From contig VBOF01000006.1 of NCBI GenBank assembly GCA_005877855.1, forward strand, positions 1-13,562: a DNA stretch of 13,562 bases, read 5' to 3'. How positions within the stretch are numbered: position 1 is the stretch's first letter; each line of letters begins with the position of its first letter. The stretch comes from Nitrospirota bacterium (GTDB taxonomy: Bacteria > Nitrospirota > Nitrospiria > Nitrospirales > NS-4). Under the pieces are notes generated by a model. The model made no database searches. It worked only from the letters and a program-made list of their open reading frames with translations, and was not told the origin of the DNA. The translations under genes and the position numbers were made by a program. Below are positions 7,185-13,562 of the stretch, piece after piece.

Positions 7185-7721
7185 TTACAACTCTTGTTCC
7201 TCCTCCATCTCGATCTTCTCGAGCATCTCCTGCTTCTCCTGGCACGTGACGCAACGCCGGGCGAACGGGACCGCGCGCAGCCGCTTTTCGGTGATCTCCG
7301 CCCCACAATCCGCACAGCGCCCGTACGTCCCTTCTTCGAGCTTCACCAGCGCCTCGTCGATCTGCTGCCGCATCTTGTTTCGCAGCTCCATGATGGAGAT
7401 GTCCCGGACCCGTTCCGTGTCAAGCAGCGCCTGGTCCCCCACGTCGGGGGCCGAGTCGACCCGTCGCTGGATCTCGTCGGACATCCGGTGACCGATGAGC
7501 CCATCGATCTCCTTCATCACCTCCTGGCGGCGCTCCAGCAGCATCTTGCGGAGCACCTCGGTGCGCGGATTCGAATTTGTGGTCTTCGTCGTCGAAGGCG
7601 ACACTTCCGCCTTGGACGAGGGCGCTTTGGCCTTCGCTTTGGCCTTCGCCTTCACCACCGTCTTCGCCGTCGCCTTCGCTGCGGCTTTCACTGCTTGGCG
7701 CGGCTTGGACTTCGCGGTCAT
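7185..7721 (-). CDS. DksA/TraR-family zinc-finger regulator with Lys/Ala-rich tail
   Basis: A 178-residue protein. Residues 53-178 match DksA/TraR proteins: a long helical coiled-coil, a DxxDxA tip motif (DVGDQA, 93-98), and a four-Cys zinc finger with Cys136/139 and Cys157/160. DksA proteins bind in the RNA polymerase secondary channel and modulate initiation with ppGpp; the tip motif suggests this ability is kept. Residues 1-35 are instead a low-complexity Ala/Lys repeat resembling histone H1 C-terminal tails or bacterial H1-like proteins, followed by a Ser/Thr linker to about 50. The ATG overlaps the NUDIX stop (ATGA), with AGGGAGGAGGG just upstream as a strong ribosome-binding site. The last 12 residues are very acidic. 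Confidence 0.9.
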   Translation of the reverse strand: MTAKSKPRQAVKAAAKATAKTVVKAKAKAKAKAPSSKAEVSPSTTKTTNSNPRTEVLRKMLLERRQEVMKEIDGLIGHRMSDEIQRRVDSAPDVGDQALLDTERVRDISIMELRNKMRQQIDEALVKLEEGTYGRCADCGAEITEKRLRAVPFARRCVTCQEKQEMLEKIEMEEEQEL

Positions 7722-8161
7722 GCGCGGTGCCCTCCTCCCTGAATCAGACTCATGGCTTTCTCCAACATCTCGCGCTCGTTCTTGTACGTCAGCATCCGGA
7801 GCGCGTCCTCGAGCGGAAACCAGCGCACTTCCTCCACTTCGTCATCATGGTCGGCCGTATCCCCACCGAGCCATTCCATCAGAAACAGGTGCACCGTCTT
7901 GACGATACGGCTGCGATCGGCCTTGGAGTAGAACTCATAGGTGATCTCCCCCAGCTTCCGGAGCACCTTGGCGTCGAGCCCCGTCTCCTCGCGAACCTCC
8001 CGGACGGCCGTTTGTTCGAGATCTTCCCCCTTTTCAACCCAGCCCTTCGGCAAGGCCCACGCGTCTCCGTCTGCACGGGCCACGCGGATCAAGGCCACCT
8101 CGTAGCCTGCTCCGGCCGGTCGAAAGACGACGCCCCCCGACGAGATACGGTGGATGACCAT
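7718..8161 (-). CDS. NUDIX hydrolase, Ap4A-hydrolase-like
   Basis: A 147-residue enzyme with a complete Nudix box at 40-62: Gly40, Glu46, then REVREETGL (54-62), fitting G-x5-E-x7-REUxEExGU. This signature binds the divalent metal and cleaves nucleoside diphosphates linked to another moiety. The WALPKG segment before the box recalls diadenosine tetraphosphate hydrolases and related housecleaning enzymes, but substrate cannot be assigned from sequence alone. It starts 5 nt after the apt stop codon, with GAGGG very close to the ATG, and its stop overlaps the next gene, so it is part of the nucleotide-metabolism stretch of the operon. Confidence 0.92.
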   Translation of the reverse strand: MVIHRISSGGVVFRPAGAGYEVALIRVARADGDAWALPKGWVEKGEDLEQTAVREVREETGLDAKVLRKLGEITYEFYSKADRSRIVKTVHLFLMEWLGGDTADHDDEVEEVRWFPLEDALRMLTYKNEREMLEKAMSLIQGGGHRA

Positions 8162-8166
8162 GGCCC

Positions 8167-8679
<513 letters not shown>

Positions 8680-8689
8680 GTGGGGGGTG

Positions 8690-8719
8690 AGTATAGGGGC
8701 ACTGAGGAACGTGTGTCAA
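8690..8719 (-). promoter_or_regulatory. Strong sigma70-type promoter in front of apt
   Basis: On the minus strand a perfect TTGACA (8719-8714) begins 1 nt after the acylphosphatase stop codon and is followed, after 18 nt, by TATACT (8695-8690; 5 of 6 consensus). The expected start site is about 8683-8679, at or within a few nt of the apt ATG (8679). The promoter would give the apt-to-queC block expression independent of upstream genes. Confidence 0.7.
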
Positions 8720-8720
8720 T

Positions 8721-9017
8721 TCAGAAGATGGTGAAGCCTTGCGCACTCCCGGTCGGCGTTTTCCATGTCACCGACACATCGGTCACCTCCGCAAGCGACG
8801 GCCCCCGGCGAAGCCGCGCCAGCAGTTCCTCGACCTTCGCGCGTGGACCTTCGACCTCGACCTGCACTCGTCCATCATAGAGATTGCGCACCCAGCCGGA
8901 CAGACCCAGTTCCTTCGCGGCCCGTTGCGTGAACGCCCGATACCCAACGCCCTGGACATCGCCGGAGACAACGACCTCTGCGGCGACGAGTTCTCGAGGT
9001 TGGGGCAAAGAAGCCAC
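8721..9017 (-). CDS. acyP: Acylphosphatase
   Basis: A 98-residue small enzyme hydrolysing the carboxyl-phosphate bond of acylphosphates. The signature GDVQGVGYRAFT (19-30) contains the phosphate-binding loop and catalytic Arg27, and GWVRNLYDG (41-49) contains catalytic Asn45. It carries about ten extra N-terminal residues relative to the usual core of about 90. The start is a GTG at 9017 without an obvious Shine-Dalgarno; no ATG exists further in. It lies 40 nt downstream of the tRNA-Pro gene and probably shares its primary transcript, being freed when the tRNA is processed. Confidence 0.93.
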   Translation of the reverse strand: MASLPQPRELVAAEVVVSGDVQGVGYRAFTQRAAKELGLSGWVRNLYDGRVQVEVEGPRAKVEELLARLRRGPSLAEVTDVSVTWKTPTGSAQGFTIF

Positions 9018-9055
9018 GGGAAGCCAGGTGCTCGTTAAACGGTGGCGACGTTGAA

Positions 9056-9134
<79 letters not shown>

Positions 9135-9136
9135 AT

Positions 9137-10234
9137 TCAGGGAGTGAACGGCATGCCGAACGCCTCAGCCACCGCACGGTACTTTATCCGGCCGTCGGCG
9201 AGGTTGAGGCCTTTCGCGAGTGCCGGATCGGTCCGGACCGCCTGCTCCGGTCCCAGTTCGGCTAAGCGGAGAATAAAGGGAAGCGACGCGTTGGTCAAGG
9301 CCAAAGTTGACGTGTGCGGGACAATCCCCGGAATGTTCGGCACGGCATAATGCAGCACGCCGTCCACGACGTACACCGGGTCTGAGTGGGACGTGGGACT
9401 GGTCGTCTCCACGCACCCGCCTTGGTCCACCGCCACGTCCACGATGACCGCGCCCTTCTTCATCCTGCCGACGGTCCCGCGGCTGACCAGGAGGGGAGTC
9501 CGGCCGCCCGGCACCATGACGGCGCCGATGACCAGATCGGCCTCCAGGACGGCCTGCTCGATCCATTCAGGATGAGGAGCCATAGTCGTGATACGTCCCT
9601 GGTACAGAGCGTCCAACGCTTCCAGCCGTTCTCGACTGAGATTGAAAACAATCACCTGGGCCCCCAGTCCTACCGCCATCTGGGTCGCATGCGTCCCGAC
9701 GACACCGGCGCCGAGGATCACCACCTTGCCTGGAGCCACGCCGGGCACTCCGCCCAGCAGGACGCCGCGGCCTCCCTGCGTCCGCTCCAGGTAGTGCGCT
9801 CCAATCTGCACCGACAGCCGCCCGGCGACTTCGCTCATCGGCCGGAGGATCGGGAGGCCTCCGTCCGAGCGTTCCACGGTTTCGTAAGCGATGGCGAACA
9901 CCCGCCGATCCAGCAGGGCTTCGGTCAAGGGCCTGTTGGCCGCGAGATGGAGATAGGTGAAGAGGGCCTGGCTTTTCCGGAAGAGCGGATACTCCGCGGG
10001 AAGCGGCTCCTTGACCTTGACGATCAGGTCCGCTCGCTCGAAGAGGGCGACTTTGTTGGAGACCACCTCGGCGCCGGCCGCCCGGTAGGCCGGATCGTCA
10101 AGCCCGCTCCCCGCGCCGGCTCCGGCCTCCACCAGCACCCGGTGGCCGGCCTTCACCAGTGCGCGTGTGCCGTCAGGTGTCAGCCCGACTCGGAATTCGT
10201 GGTCCTTGATCTCTTTGGGAACGCCGATGATCAT
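9137..10234 (-). CDS. ald: Alanine dehydrogenase
   Basis: A 365-residue NAD-dependent enzyme interconverting L-alanine with pyruvate and ammonia. Catalytic residues known from the family are present at their usual numbers: Arg15, Lys75, His96 and Asp270. The nucleotide-binding Gly motif GAGVVG is at 175-180. At 198, after the second strand of the Rossmann fold (VIVFN), Asn replaces the Asp normally contacting the NAD adenosine ribose. The start is ATG at 10234 (MIIGVPKEIK), which overlaps the upstream gene's stop by 4 bp; a longer frame to 10282 is rejected as it reads over that gene. The stop is 2 nt before tRNA-Pro. Length is typical (about 370). Confidence 0.95.
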   Translation of the reverse strand: MIIGVPKEIKDHEFRVGLTPDGTRALVKAGHRVLVEAGAGAGSGLDDPAYRAAGAEVVSNKVALFERADLIVKVKEPLPAEYPLFRKSQALFTYLHLAANRPLTEALLDRRVFAIAYETVERSDGGLPILRPMSEVAGRLSVQIGAHYLERTQGGRGVLLGGVPGVAPGKVVILGAGVVGTHATQMAVGLGAQVIVFNLSRERLEALDALYQGRITTMAPHPEWIEQAVLEADLVIGAVMVPGGRTPLLVSRGTVGRMKKGAVIVDVAVDQGGCVETTSPTSHSDPVYVVDGVLHYAVPNIPGIVPHTSTLALTNASLPFILRLAELGPEQAVRTDPALAKGLNLADGRIKYRAVAEAFGMPFTP

Positions 10235-10680
10235 GGCTTGCCCGAAGACCCGCTGGCGCCGCCAGTCCCGGCAGGCTGGCATTTCGATAACCGCTTCCCG
10301 TCGACCGCTCCCCTTGACCCGTCCGAACTCCGAAAGGTTCCCTCGAGTCGCCGATCATCATTCAACAGCATGCTGTCTTCCTGGTACCCTCCCTGGTAGT
10401 CCCACCGGAAATAGACGGCGTCGCCGTACACTCGGATCTCGCTTGGCGACGGTCCGTCCACGCCGGCCATCTGTGGCGATGGGAGGACGATTTGCGTTTT
10501 CGCTTCCCGGTGCCCCCGGGTGTGGGAATGCACGGTCCACTCCCACACGCCGCACAGCCGTGCATAGCCGGCTTCCAGCCGCTTGGCCTCGGCCACCGGG
10601 TCCACCTCCAGGGCCTGCGCCGCGGGCAGGACTAGCATCAGGTTGATCACGAGCGAAAGGACATGATGTCGTTCAGTCAT
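10231..10680 (-). CDS. Secreted hypothetical protein
   Basis: A 149-residue protein with an N-terminal signal peptide: hydrophobic 7-20, likely cleavage after AQA (21-23). The mature part has a short helical region, a Trp/Tyr-containing strand section (45-100) and a Gly/Ser-rich C-terminus ending in SGSSGKP, with Cys43 and Cys134 that might form a disulfide. No family is recognised. The ATG at 10680 is chosen because the signal peptide starts there, rather than an upstream start at 10713. AGGA lies only about 4 nt before it. The stop overlaps the ald ATG (ATGA), so it is the first gene of the long minus-strand run; why it should be coupled to alanine dehydrogenase is not clear. Confidence 0.65.
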   Translation of the reverse strand: MTERHHVLSLVINLMLVLPAAQALEVDPVAEAKRLEAGYARLCGVWEWTVHSHTRGHREAKTQIVLPSPQMAGVDGPSPSEIRVYGDAVYFRWDYQGGYQEDSMLLNDDRRLEGTFRSSDGSRGAVDGKRLSKCQPAGTGGASGSSGKP

Positions 10681-10686
10681 ATTCCT

Positions 10687-10715
10687 ATTTTCCCCGATCA
10701 CCAGTGAAAGCACAA
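10687..10715 (-). promoter_or_regulatory. Weak candidate promoter for the ald-containing run
   Basis: Minus-strand TTGTGC (10715-10710) and GAAAAT (10692-10687) are 17 nt apart, immediately before the secreted hypothetical gene and back to back with the rightward promoter. Consensus match is modest (3-5 of 6 each). The start site would fall at or very near the ATG at 10680. Confidence 0.3.
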
Positions 10716-10717
10716 TA

Positions 10718-10747
10718 TGGACAGCGTTTTACGCTTTGAGGTATCAT
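10718..10747 (+). promoter_or_regulatory. Sigma70-type promoter of the zinc-ribbon/ferredoxin operon
   Basis: TGGACA (10718-10723) and TATCAT (10742-10747), each 5 of 6 to consensus, are 18 nt apart. The predicted start near 10754 leaves a leader of about 18 nt containing GGGAGG (10759-10764 region) before the ATG at 10772. Confidence 0.6.
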
Positions 10748-10771
10748 CGTTTCACCTTGGGAGGGTTAACG

Positions 10772-11179
10772 ATGACGGAAGCCAACGCGACGGCCGCGCC
10801 TGCCGGCAAGTGCGACGGCTGCGGAGCGACAGACGTTCCGCTCATGAAAATCTCGCTGGGCCGCGACTTCTTCGGGCGCGTCTACGACCGGCTCTCGCCG
10901 AGCGCCGATCTGAGTCCGAAGTGGTATTGCGACCGCTGCTCCGTCGAGAAAAACCTCCAGCGCGACTTCCGCGACATCAAGGGCGAGTTCGAGAAATTGA
11001 CCAAGGGCGCTGCCTCGGCGCTGGGCCAGGCCGACCAGTTCCAGCGGGCCAAGCTCCGGCTCAAGGAGATCGCCGCCCTGCTCGCCGCCGATGCGCTCAA
11101 GCCGAGCCTCTTGAAACCCGAGGAGGTCGTGGCCCTCGCGCGGGCCGTCGAGTCCCACCGCGCCGGCGCCTCTGCTTGA
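10772..11179 (+). CDS. Small four-cysteine (zinc-ribbon-like) protein of unknown function
   Basis: A 135-residue protein with two CxxC pairs, Cys14/Cys17 (CDGC) and Cys53/Cys56 (CDRC), about 35 residues apart, as in a zinc ribbon or a related metal knuckle. Between them is an aromatic and basic stretch. The rest (57-135) is helical and charged, with no recognisable enzyme motif. The ATG at 10772 has a GGGAGG Shine-Dalgarno 6-7 nt upstream and is preferred over an upstream start at 10736. The next gene begins 1 nt after its TGA, so it heads a three-gene operon with two ferredoxins; a role in metal handling or Fe-S biology is a guess from context. Confidence 0.75.
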   Translation: MTEANATAAPAGKCDGCGATDVPLMKISLGRDFFGRVYDRLSPSADLSPKWYCDRCSVEKNLQRDFRDIKGEFEKLTKGAASALGQADQFQRAKLRLKEIAALLAADALKPSLLKPEEVVALARAVESHRAGASA

Positions 11180-11180
11180 G

Positions 11181-11534
11181 ATGGCCTCGTTCAAGCGCCA
11201 CATCTTCATGTGCATCAATCAGCGTCCGAAGGGTGACCCCCGCGGGTGCTGCGCGGACAGCGGATCGGTCAGGCTGCAGGAGTTCATGAAGAAGGAGGTG
11301 GACCGGCTGGGGCTCAAAGGGATCGTTCGGGCGAACAAGGCCGGTTGTCTGGATCACTGCGAGTACGGGCCCAGCATCGTCGTGTACCCCGAAGGCGTCT
11401 GGTACTGGGCCGGCACCGAGGCGGACGTGACCGAGATCATGGAGAAGCACATCGTCGGAGGGCAGATCGTCGAGCGGCTCCTGATGCCAGGCCATGAGCC
11501 GCCAAAGAAGCAACTCAAGCCGTTGAAACTGTGA
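11181..11534 (+). CDS. Thioredoxin-like [2Fe-2S] ferredoxin
   Basis: A 117-residue protein resembling the thioredoxin-fold [2Fe-2S] ferredoxins (also seen as NuoE C-terminal domains and Shethna-type proteins). Cluster ligands fit Cys11, Cys23 (or adjacent Cys24), Cys56 and Cys60, in the order C-x11-CC ... GCLDHC. The AGCLDHCEYGPSIVVYP segment (54-70) is characteristic. It would carry single electrons in the cytoplasm. There is no Shine-Dalgarno, but the start is 1 nt after the preceding stop, so translation is probably coupled. It overlaps the following ferredoxin gene by 4 bp (GTGA). Confidence 0.9.
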   Translation: MASFKRHIFMCINQRPKGDPRGCCADSGSVRLQEFMKKEVDRLGLKGIVRANKAGCLDHCEYGPSIVVYPEGVWYWAGTEADVTEIMEKHIVGGQIVERLLMPGHEPPKKQLKPLKL

Positions 11535-11833
11535 CCACGCCGGCCAAGGACATCTTCGAGCTTTTCTCGCGGGCCCTGTTTGAAGGAGTCAAACCCATGA
11601 TGCTCAAGAGAGATCACCTGGTCCGTCACCCCGACCGGTGCACCCACAATGCAGTCTGCATCCCGGTGTGCCCGACGGGGGCCTGGCTCTCCACGCCGCC
11701 TTACAAGTTCGATTCCTCCCGCTGCATCGAGACCTGCCGGCTTTGCCTGGATGCCTGCCCGTCGCAGGCCATCTACGCCGTCTTCCGCAAAGGCGAGAAA
11801 ATCCTCGAGCCACAGAAGACGCCAGAGAAATAA
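11531..11833 (+). CDS. Dicluster 4Fe-4S-type ferredoxin with seven cysteines
   Basis: A 100-residue ferredoxin. The C-terminal motif has Cys65, 69, 72 and 76 followed by Pro (C-x3-C-x2-C-x3-CP). The N-terminal motif has only Cys37, Cys43 and Cys47-Pro; Asn40 stands where the second cysteine of C-x2-C-x2-C-x3-CP would be. So one normal cluster and one [3Fe-4S] or non-Cys-ligated cluster are expected. The GTG at 11531 overlaps the [2Fe-2S] gene's stop, and the codons that follow have strong GC3 bias, so I take it as the start. An ATG at 11597 with AAGGAG 8 nt upstream is a serious alternative, giving 78 residues. It ends directly at a palindromic repeat. Confidence 0.9.
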   Translation: MTTPAKDIFELFSRALFEGVKPMMLKRDHLVRHPDRCTHNAVCIPVCPTGAWLSTPPYKFDSSRCIETCRLCLDACPSQAIYAVFRKGEKILEPQKTPEK

Positions 11834-11909
11834 GGGGACAGGCAACTTTTCCAAGTACCCTGCCGGGTGTCCACACAAGTTGAAGTGATGGAAAAGTGGC
11901 CTGTCTCCC
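11834..11909. repeat. REP-like inverted repeat filling the convergent gap
   Basis: GACAGGCAACTTTTCCA (11837-11853) is matched in reverse complement by 11889-11905 at 16 of 17 positions; GGG and CCC flanks extend the stem with a one-base bulge. The 35-nt loop holds a smaller ACCC/GGGT hairpin. It starts immediately after the ferredoxin stop and ends 4 nt before the synthase stop. The GGGGACAGG...CCTGTC form resembles the REP-like palindromes often linked to RAYT (Y1) transposases. It may also act as a bidirectional terminator, but no T-tract follows. Confidence 0.75.
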
Positions 11910-11912
11910 TGT

Positions 11913-12995
11913 TCAGCAGGCGACGCGTTTGCGGATGTGCCCGTAATAGGTGGTAAGCGCACGCTCGCAGGCTAGCGTCCCGCCCGTCAGCGCCATGATC
12001 CGATAGACCTCCCCTCGGGTCATCTTGAGCGTGACCTCCGGATCGAGCAGCGACGGAGAGCCGCTCAGACGCTGCAGGGTCTTCACAGCGAACAGAATCG
12101 GCCAGGAGCAGGCCAGCCGCAGGCGCACTTCCCGGCTTGGGATGGCCATCGTGTAGAGCCAGCCTTGATCGAGGTGCTCCAGGGCTATGCGAAGGAGCCT
12201 TGTGAGCACCGGCCGGAACTTCGGCAACGTAGCCGGGTCCAGCAGGTCAGCCGGTCTCAGGCCCGCCGGCTCCAGCACGGCTGTGGGGATGTAGCAGCGG
12301 CCGCGCCGCAGGTCCGAGGCAAGGTCCCGCAGGACGTTCGTCAGTTGCAACCCCTTGCCGAAACGGACGCCGACGGTCGCCATCGCCTCCACGTCCCACG
12401 GTCGCAGGGCCTTCCGATGGGCGCACATCAGCCTGGTCCAGAACTCGCCGACGCAGCCGGCCGCATCGTAGGTGTACTGGTCCAAGTCATCGAGCGTAGT
12501 CAGGGCGACAAGCCCCTGACCCCCTCCCGGTGAAATGGTATGGCCGGGAAAGCGCGTCAGGTCCTTCTGCATACCGTGGGCCAAGGTCCCCACAACCTGA
12601 CTGATCAGCGCCTGGTCGGGCGGCGCGAAGCTATGGAAAAGATGCCCGCATTCCATCAGGTGGGTCAGCAGGGTCCGCTCTCCCGGTCGAGTCTGTAAGC
12701 CCCTCCGCGGATCGTCCAGATGGACCAGCAGGTCCGCCTGCACCTCCCTGAGCACGTCCTCCCGCCGGATCGGGTCCATCACCCATTCCCGAAATCGGGT
12801 CAGATACTGGAGCCGCAGTGGACGCTCGATGAGATCGGTGTCCGCGATGGTATCGGCGCCGCGGGCCAGCAGGTAGGCTACCCCGACCTGGGCCCGGACG
12901 TCGCTGGGAAGCACGGCCAAGGTGAGGTAGAAGGAGCGGGCAACCGAGCGGAGGACCGTGCGCAGGAGGGTATCAGGGGAAGCCCTCGTAACCAT
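11913..12995 (-). CDS. Squalene/phytoene synthase family protein
   Basis: A 360-residue trans-isoprenyl diphosphate synthase that should condense two prenyl diphosphates head to head, for squalene (hopanoid route) or phytoene. Both Mg-binding aspartate motifs are intact: DTIAD at 48-52 and DLASD at 224-228, the latter within a family segment (217-237). YTYDAAG (174-180) is also typical. It is longer than bacterial HpnC/HpnD/CrtB proteins (about 280-310) and the first motif context (YLLARGADTIAD) looks closer to eukaryote-type squalene synthase, but no C-terminal membrane helix is seen. The ATG at 12995 has no Shine-Dalgarno. It stands alone and is divergent from htpX; no hopanoid or carotenoid genes flank it here. 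Confidence 0.88.
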   Translation of the reverse strand: MVTRASPDTLLRTVLRSVARSFYLTLAVLPSDVRAQVGVAYLLARGADTIADTDLIERPLRLQYLTRFREWVMDPIRREDVLREVQADLLVHLDDPRRGLQTRPGERTLLTHLMECGHLFHSFAPPDQALISQVVGTLAHGMQKDLTRFPGHTISPGGGQGLVALTTLDDLDQYTYDAAGCVGEFWTRLMCAHRKALRPWDVEAMATVGVRFGKGLQLTNVLRDLASDLRRGRCYIPTAVLEPAGLRPADLLDPATLPKFRPVLTRLLRIALEHLDQGWLYTMAIPSREVRLRLACSWPILFAVKTLQRLSGSPSLLDPEVTLKMTRGEVYRIMALTGGTLACERALTTYYGHIRKRVAC

Positions 12996-13003
12996 TGAAA
13001 AGA

Positions 13004-13032
13004 CTAGTACACTTTCCGACCCCAGGGGTCAA
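13004..13032 (-). promoter_or_regulatory. Candidate promoter of the squalene/phytoene synthase gene
   Basis: Minus-strand TTGACC (13032-13027) and TACTAG (13009-13004) are 17 nt apart. The -10 is a weak match. The expected start site lies at about 12997-12995, at the ATG itself, and there is no Shine-Dalgarno, so a leaderless message is possible. Confidence 0.35.
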
Positions 13033-13051
13033 GATGAAGCAGAAAGGGGCC

Positions 13052-13079
13052 TTGACAGTCTCCCCTGCGATGGTAATAT
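13052..13079 (+). promoter_or_regulatory. Extended -10 promoter of htpX
   Basis: A perfect TTGACA (13052-13057) is followed after 16 nt by TAATAT (13074-13079), preceded by TGG, an extended -10 element. The start site would be near 13086, leaving a leader of about 74 nt that ends in GGAGGAGG (13141-13148) before the gene. It is divergent from the synthase promoter. Confidence 0.6.
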
Positions 13080-13159
13080 TCAGAACACACATCATCGTGC
13101 GGCGCGGGAGTGTCGAAGCGGCCCCCGGAACCCGCACCCCGGAGGAGGAAAAAACCCAA

Positions 13160-13562
13160 ATGCTGAAAAAGATGAAGGGGATCGGATTACTACTGATCAC
13201 CAATTTCCTGATCATGATCACGCTGGGCGTCGCGTACGTGGTCCTGGCGAACTTCGTGCTCCCAGCGTTCGGCATCGACATCCGCGGGTCGGTGGATGCA
13301 ACCATCCTGCTCTACGCAGGGGTCCTCGGCTTTGGAGGGGCCTTCATCTCGCTAGCTTTTTCCAAGCAATTCGCGCGGGCGATGCTGGATTGCTACCAGC
13401 TCACCGAGCCCCGGACTCGCGCCGAAGAGGTCGTGTTCCAGACCGTGCGCGAGCTGGCCCAGCGGCTCCACGTCCAGATGCCGGAGGTCTGGGTCTACGA
13501 CGCGCCCGATCCGAACGCCTTCGCCACCGGGCCGACCAAGAACAACGCGATGGTCGCCGTAT
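13160..13562 (+). CDS. htpX: HtpX-type membrane zinc metalloprotease, cut by the right edge
   Basis: The first 134 codons of a gene leaving the window. Two hydrophobic segments lie at about 7-35 and 47-68, as in HtpX (family M48), which degrades damaged membrane proteins. Residues 108-134 contain the conserved stretch ending the periplasm-independent part of the domain: PEVWVYDAPDPNAFATG followed by PTKNNAMVAV. The HExxH zinc site lies beyond the edge and cannot be checked. The ATG at 13160 has GGAGGAGG 11 nt upstream; an in-frame ATG four codons later is possible. A promoter at 13052-13079 serves it alone. Confidence 0.9.
   Translation, partial: MLKKMKGIGLLLITNFLIMITLGVAYVVLANFVLPAFGIDIRGSVDATILLYAGVLGFGGAFISLAFSKQFARAMLDCYQLTEPRTRAEEVVFQTVRELAQRLHVQMPEVWVYDAPDPNAFATGPTKNNAMVAV

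Noticed and set aside
7614..7715. Lys/Ala codon repeats as a tandem DNA repeat or CRISPR-like array
   Set aside because: They are in-frame coding low complexity within the DksA-like gene, with no spacer structure.
7098..7742. A plus-strand frame with His/Leu/Arg-rich repeats
   Set aside because: The repeats are the antisense of the Lys/Ala tail and zinc-finger region of the DksA-like gene.
9386..10399. A 337-residue open frame on the plus strand opposite ald
   Set aside because: It mirrors the high-GC ald gene in antisense, is rich in Arg, His and Pro without any domain, and lacks a ribosome-binding site. ald is clearly real.

Overview
The window is a GC-rich, gene-dense bacterial chromosomal segment with short intergenic gaps and many 4-bp ATGA start/stop overlaps. 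The gene set (DksA-like regulator, HtrA, QueC, alanine dehydrogenase, HtpX, squalene/phytoene synthase, CotA-like multicopper oxidase) is that of a Gram-negative-type free-living bacterium. Base composition and general flavour recall Nitrospirota (Nitrospira-like), but this is an impression from the sequence, not a phylogenetic result. It looks like ordinary chromosome: I see no integrase, transposase, phage gene or CRISPR array.

Left part (1-4537). A J-domain protein on the minus strand is cut by the left edge. After about 240 bp with promoter signals comes a Tat-exported CotA-like multicopper oxidase (plus strand). Convergent to it is a two-gene minus-strand module with a 4-bp overlap: a polytopic membrane protein of unknown function followed by an exported von Willebrand A (vWA) protein with a MIDAS-type metal site.

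Centre (4736-10680). A tightly packed minus-strand run reads, in transcription order: secreted hypothetical, alanine dehydrogenase, tRNA-Pro(CGG), acylphosphatase, apt, NUDIX hydrolase, DksA/TraR zinc-finger protein with a histone-H1-like tail, HtrA-type serine protease, queC, a 47-residue membrane protein, and a secreted hypothetical. The tRNA starts 2 nt after the alanine dehydrogenase stop codon. A strong sigma70-like promoter sits right after the acylphosphatase stop and would give a nearly leaderless apt message.

Right part (10718-13562). Back-to-back promoters drive the run above and, rightward, a three-gene cluster: a four-Cys zinc-ribbon-like protein, a thioredoxin-like [2Fe-2S] ferredoxin and a seven-Cys dicluster ferredoxin. 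The cluster ends in a REP-like 17-bp inverted repeat that fills the convergent gap before a 360-residue squalene/phytoene synthase (minus). An SD-led htpX gene, with its own promoter, runs divergently off the right edge.

No single spectacular new system is visible. The best leads are the unknown membrane protein + vWA pair, the Fe-S/zinc cluster with an atypical ferredoxin, the 47-residue membrane protein coupled to a secreted partner, the tRNA embedded in a protein operon, and a recurring pattern of SD-less genes whose predicted promoters sit at leaderless spacing.
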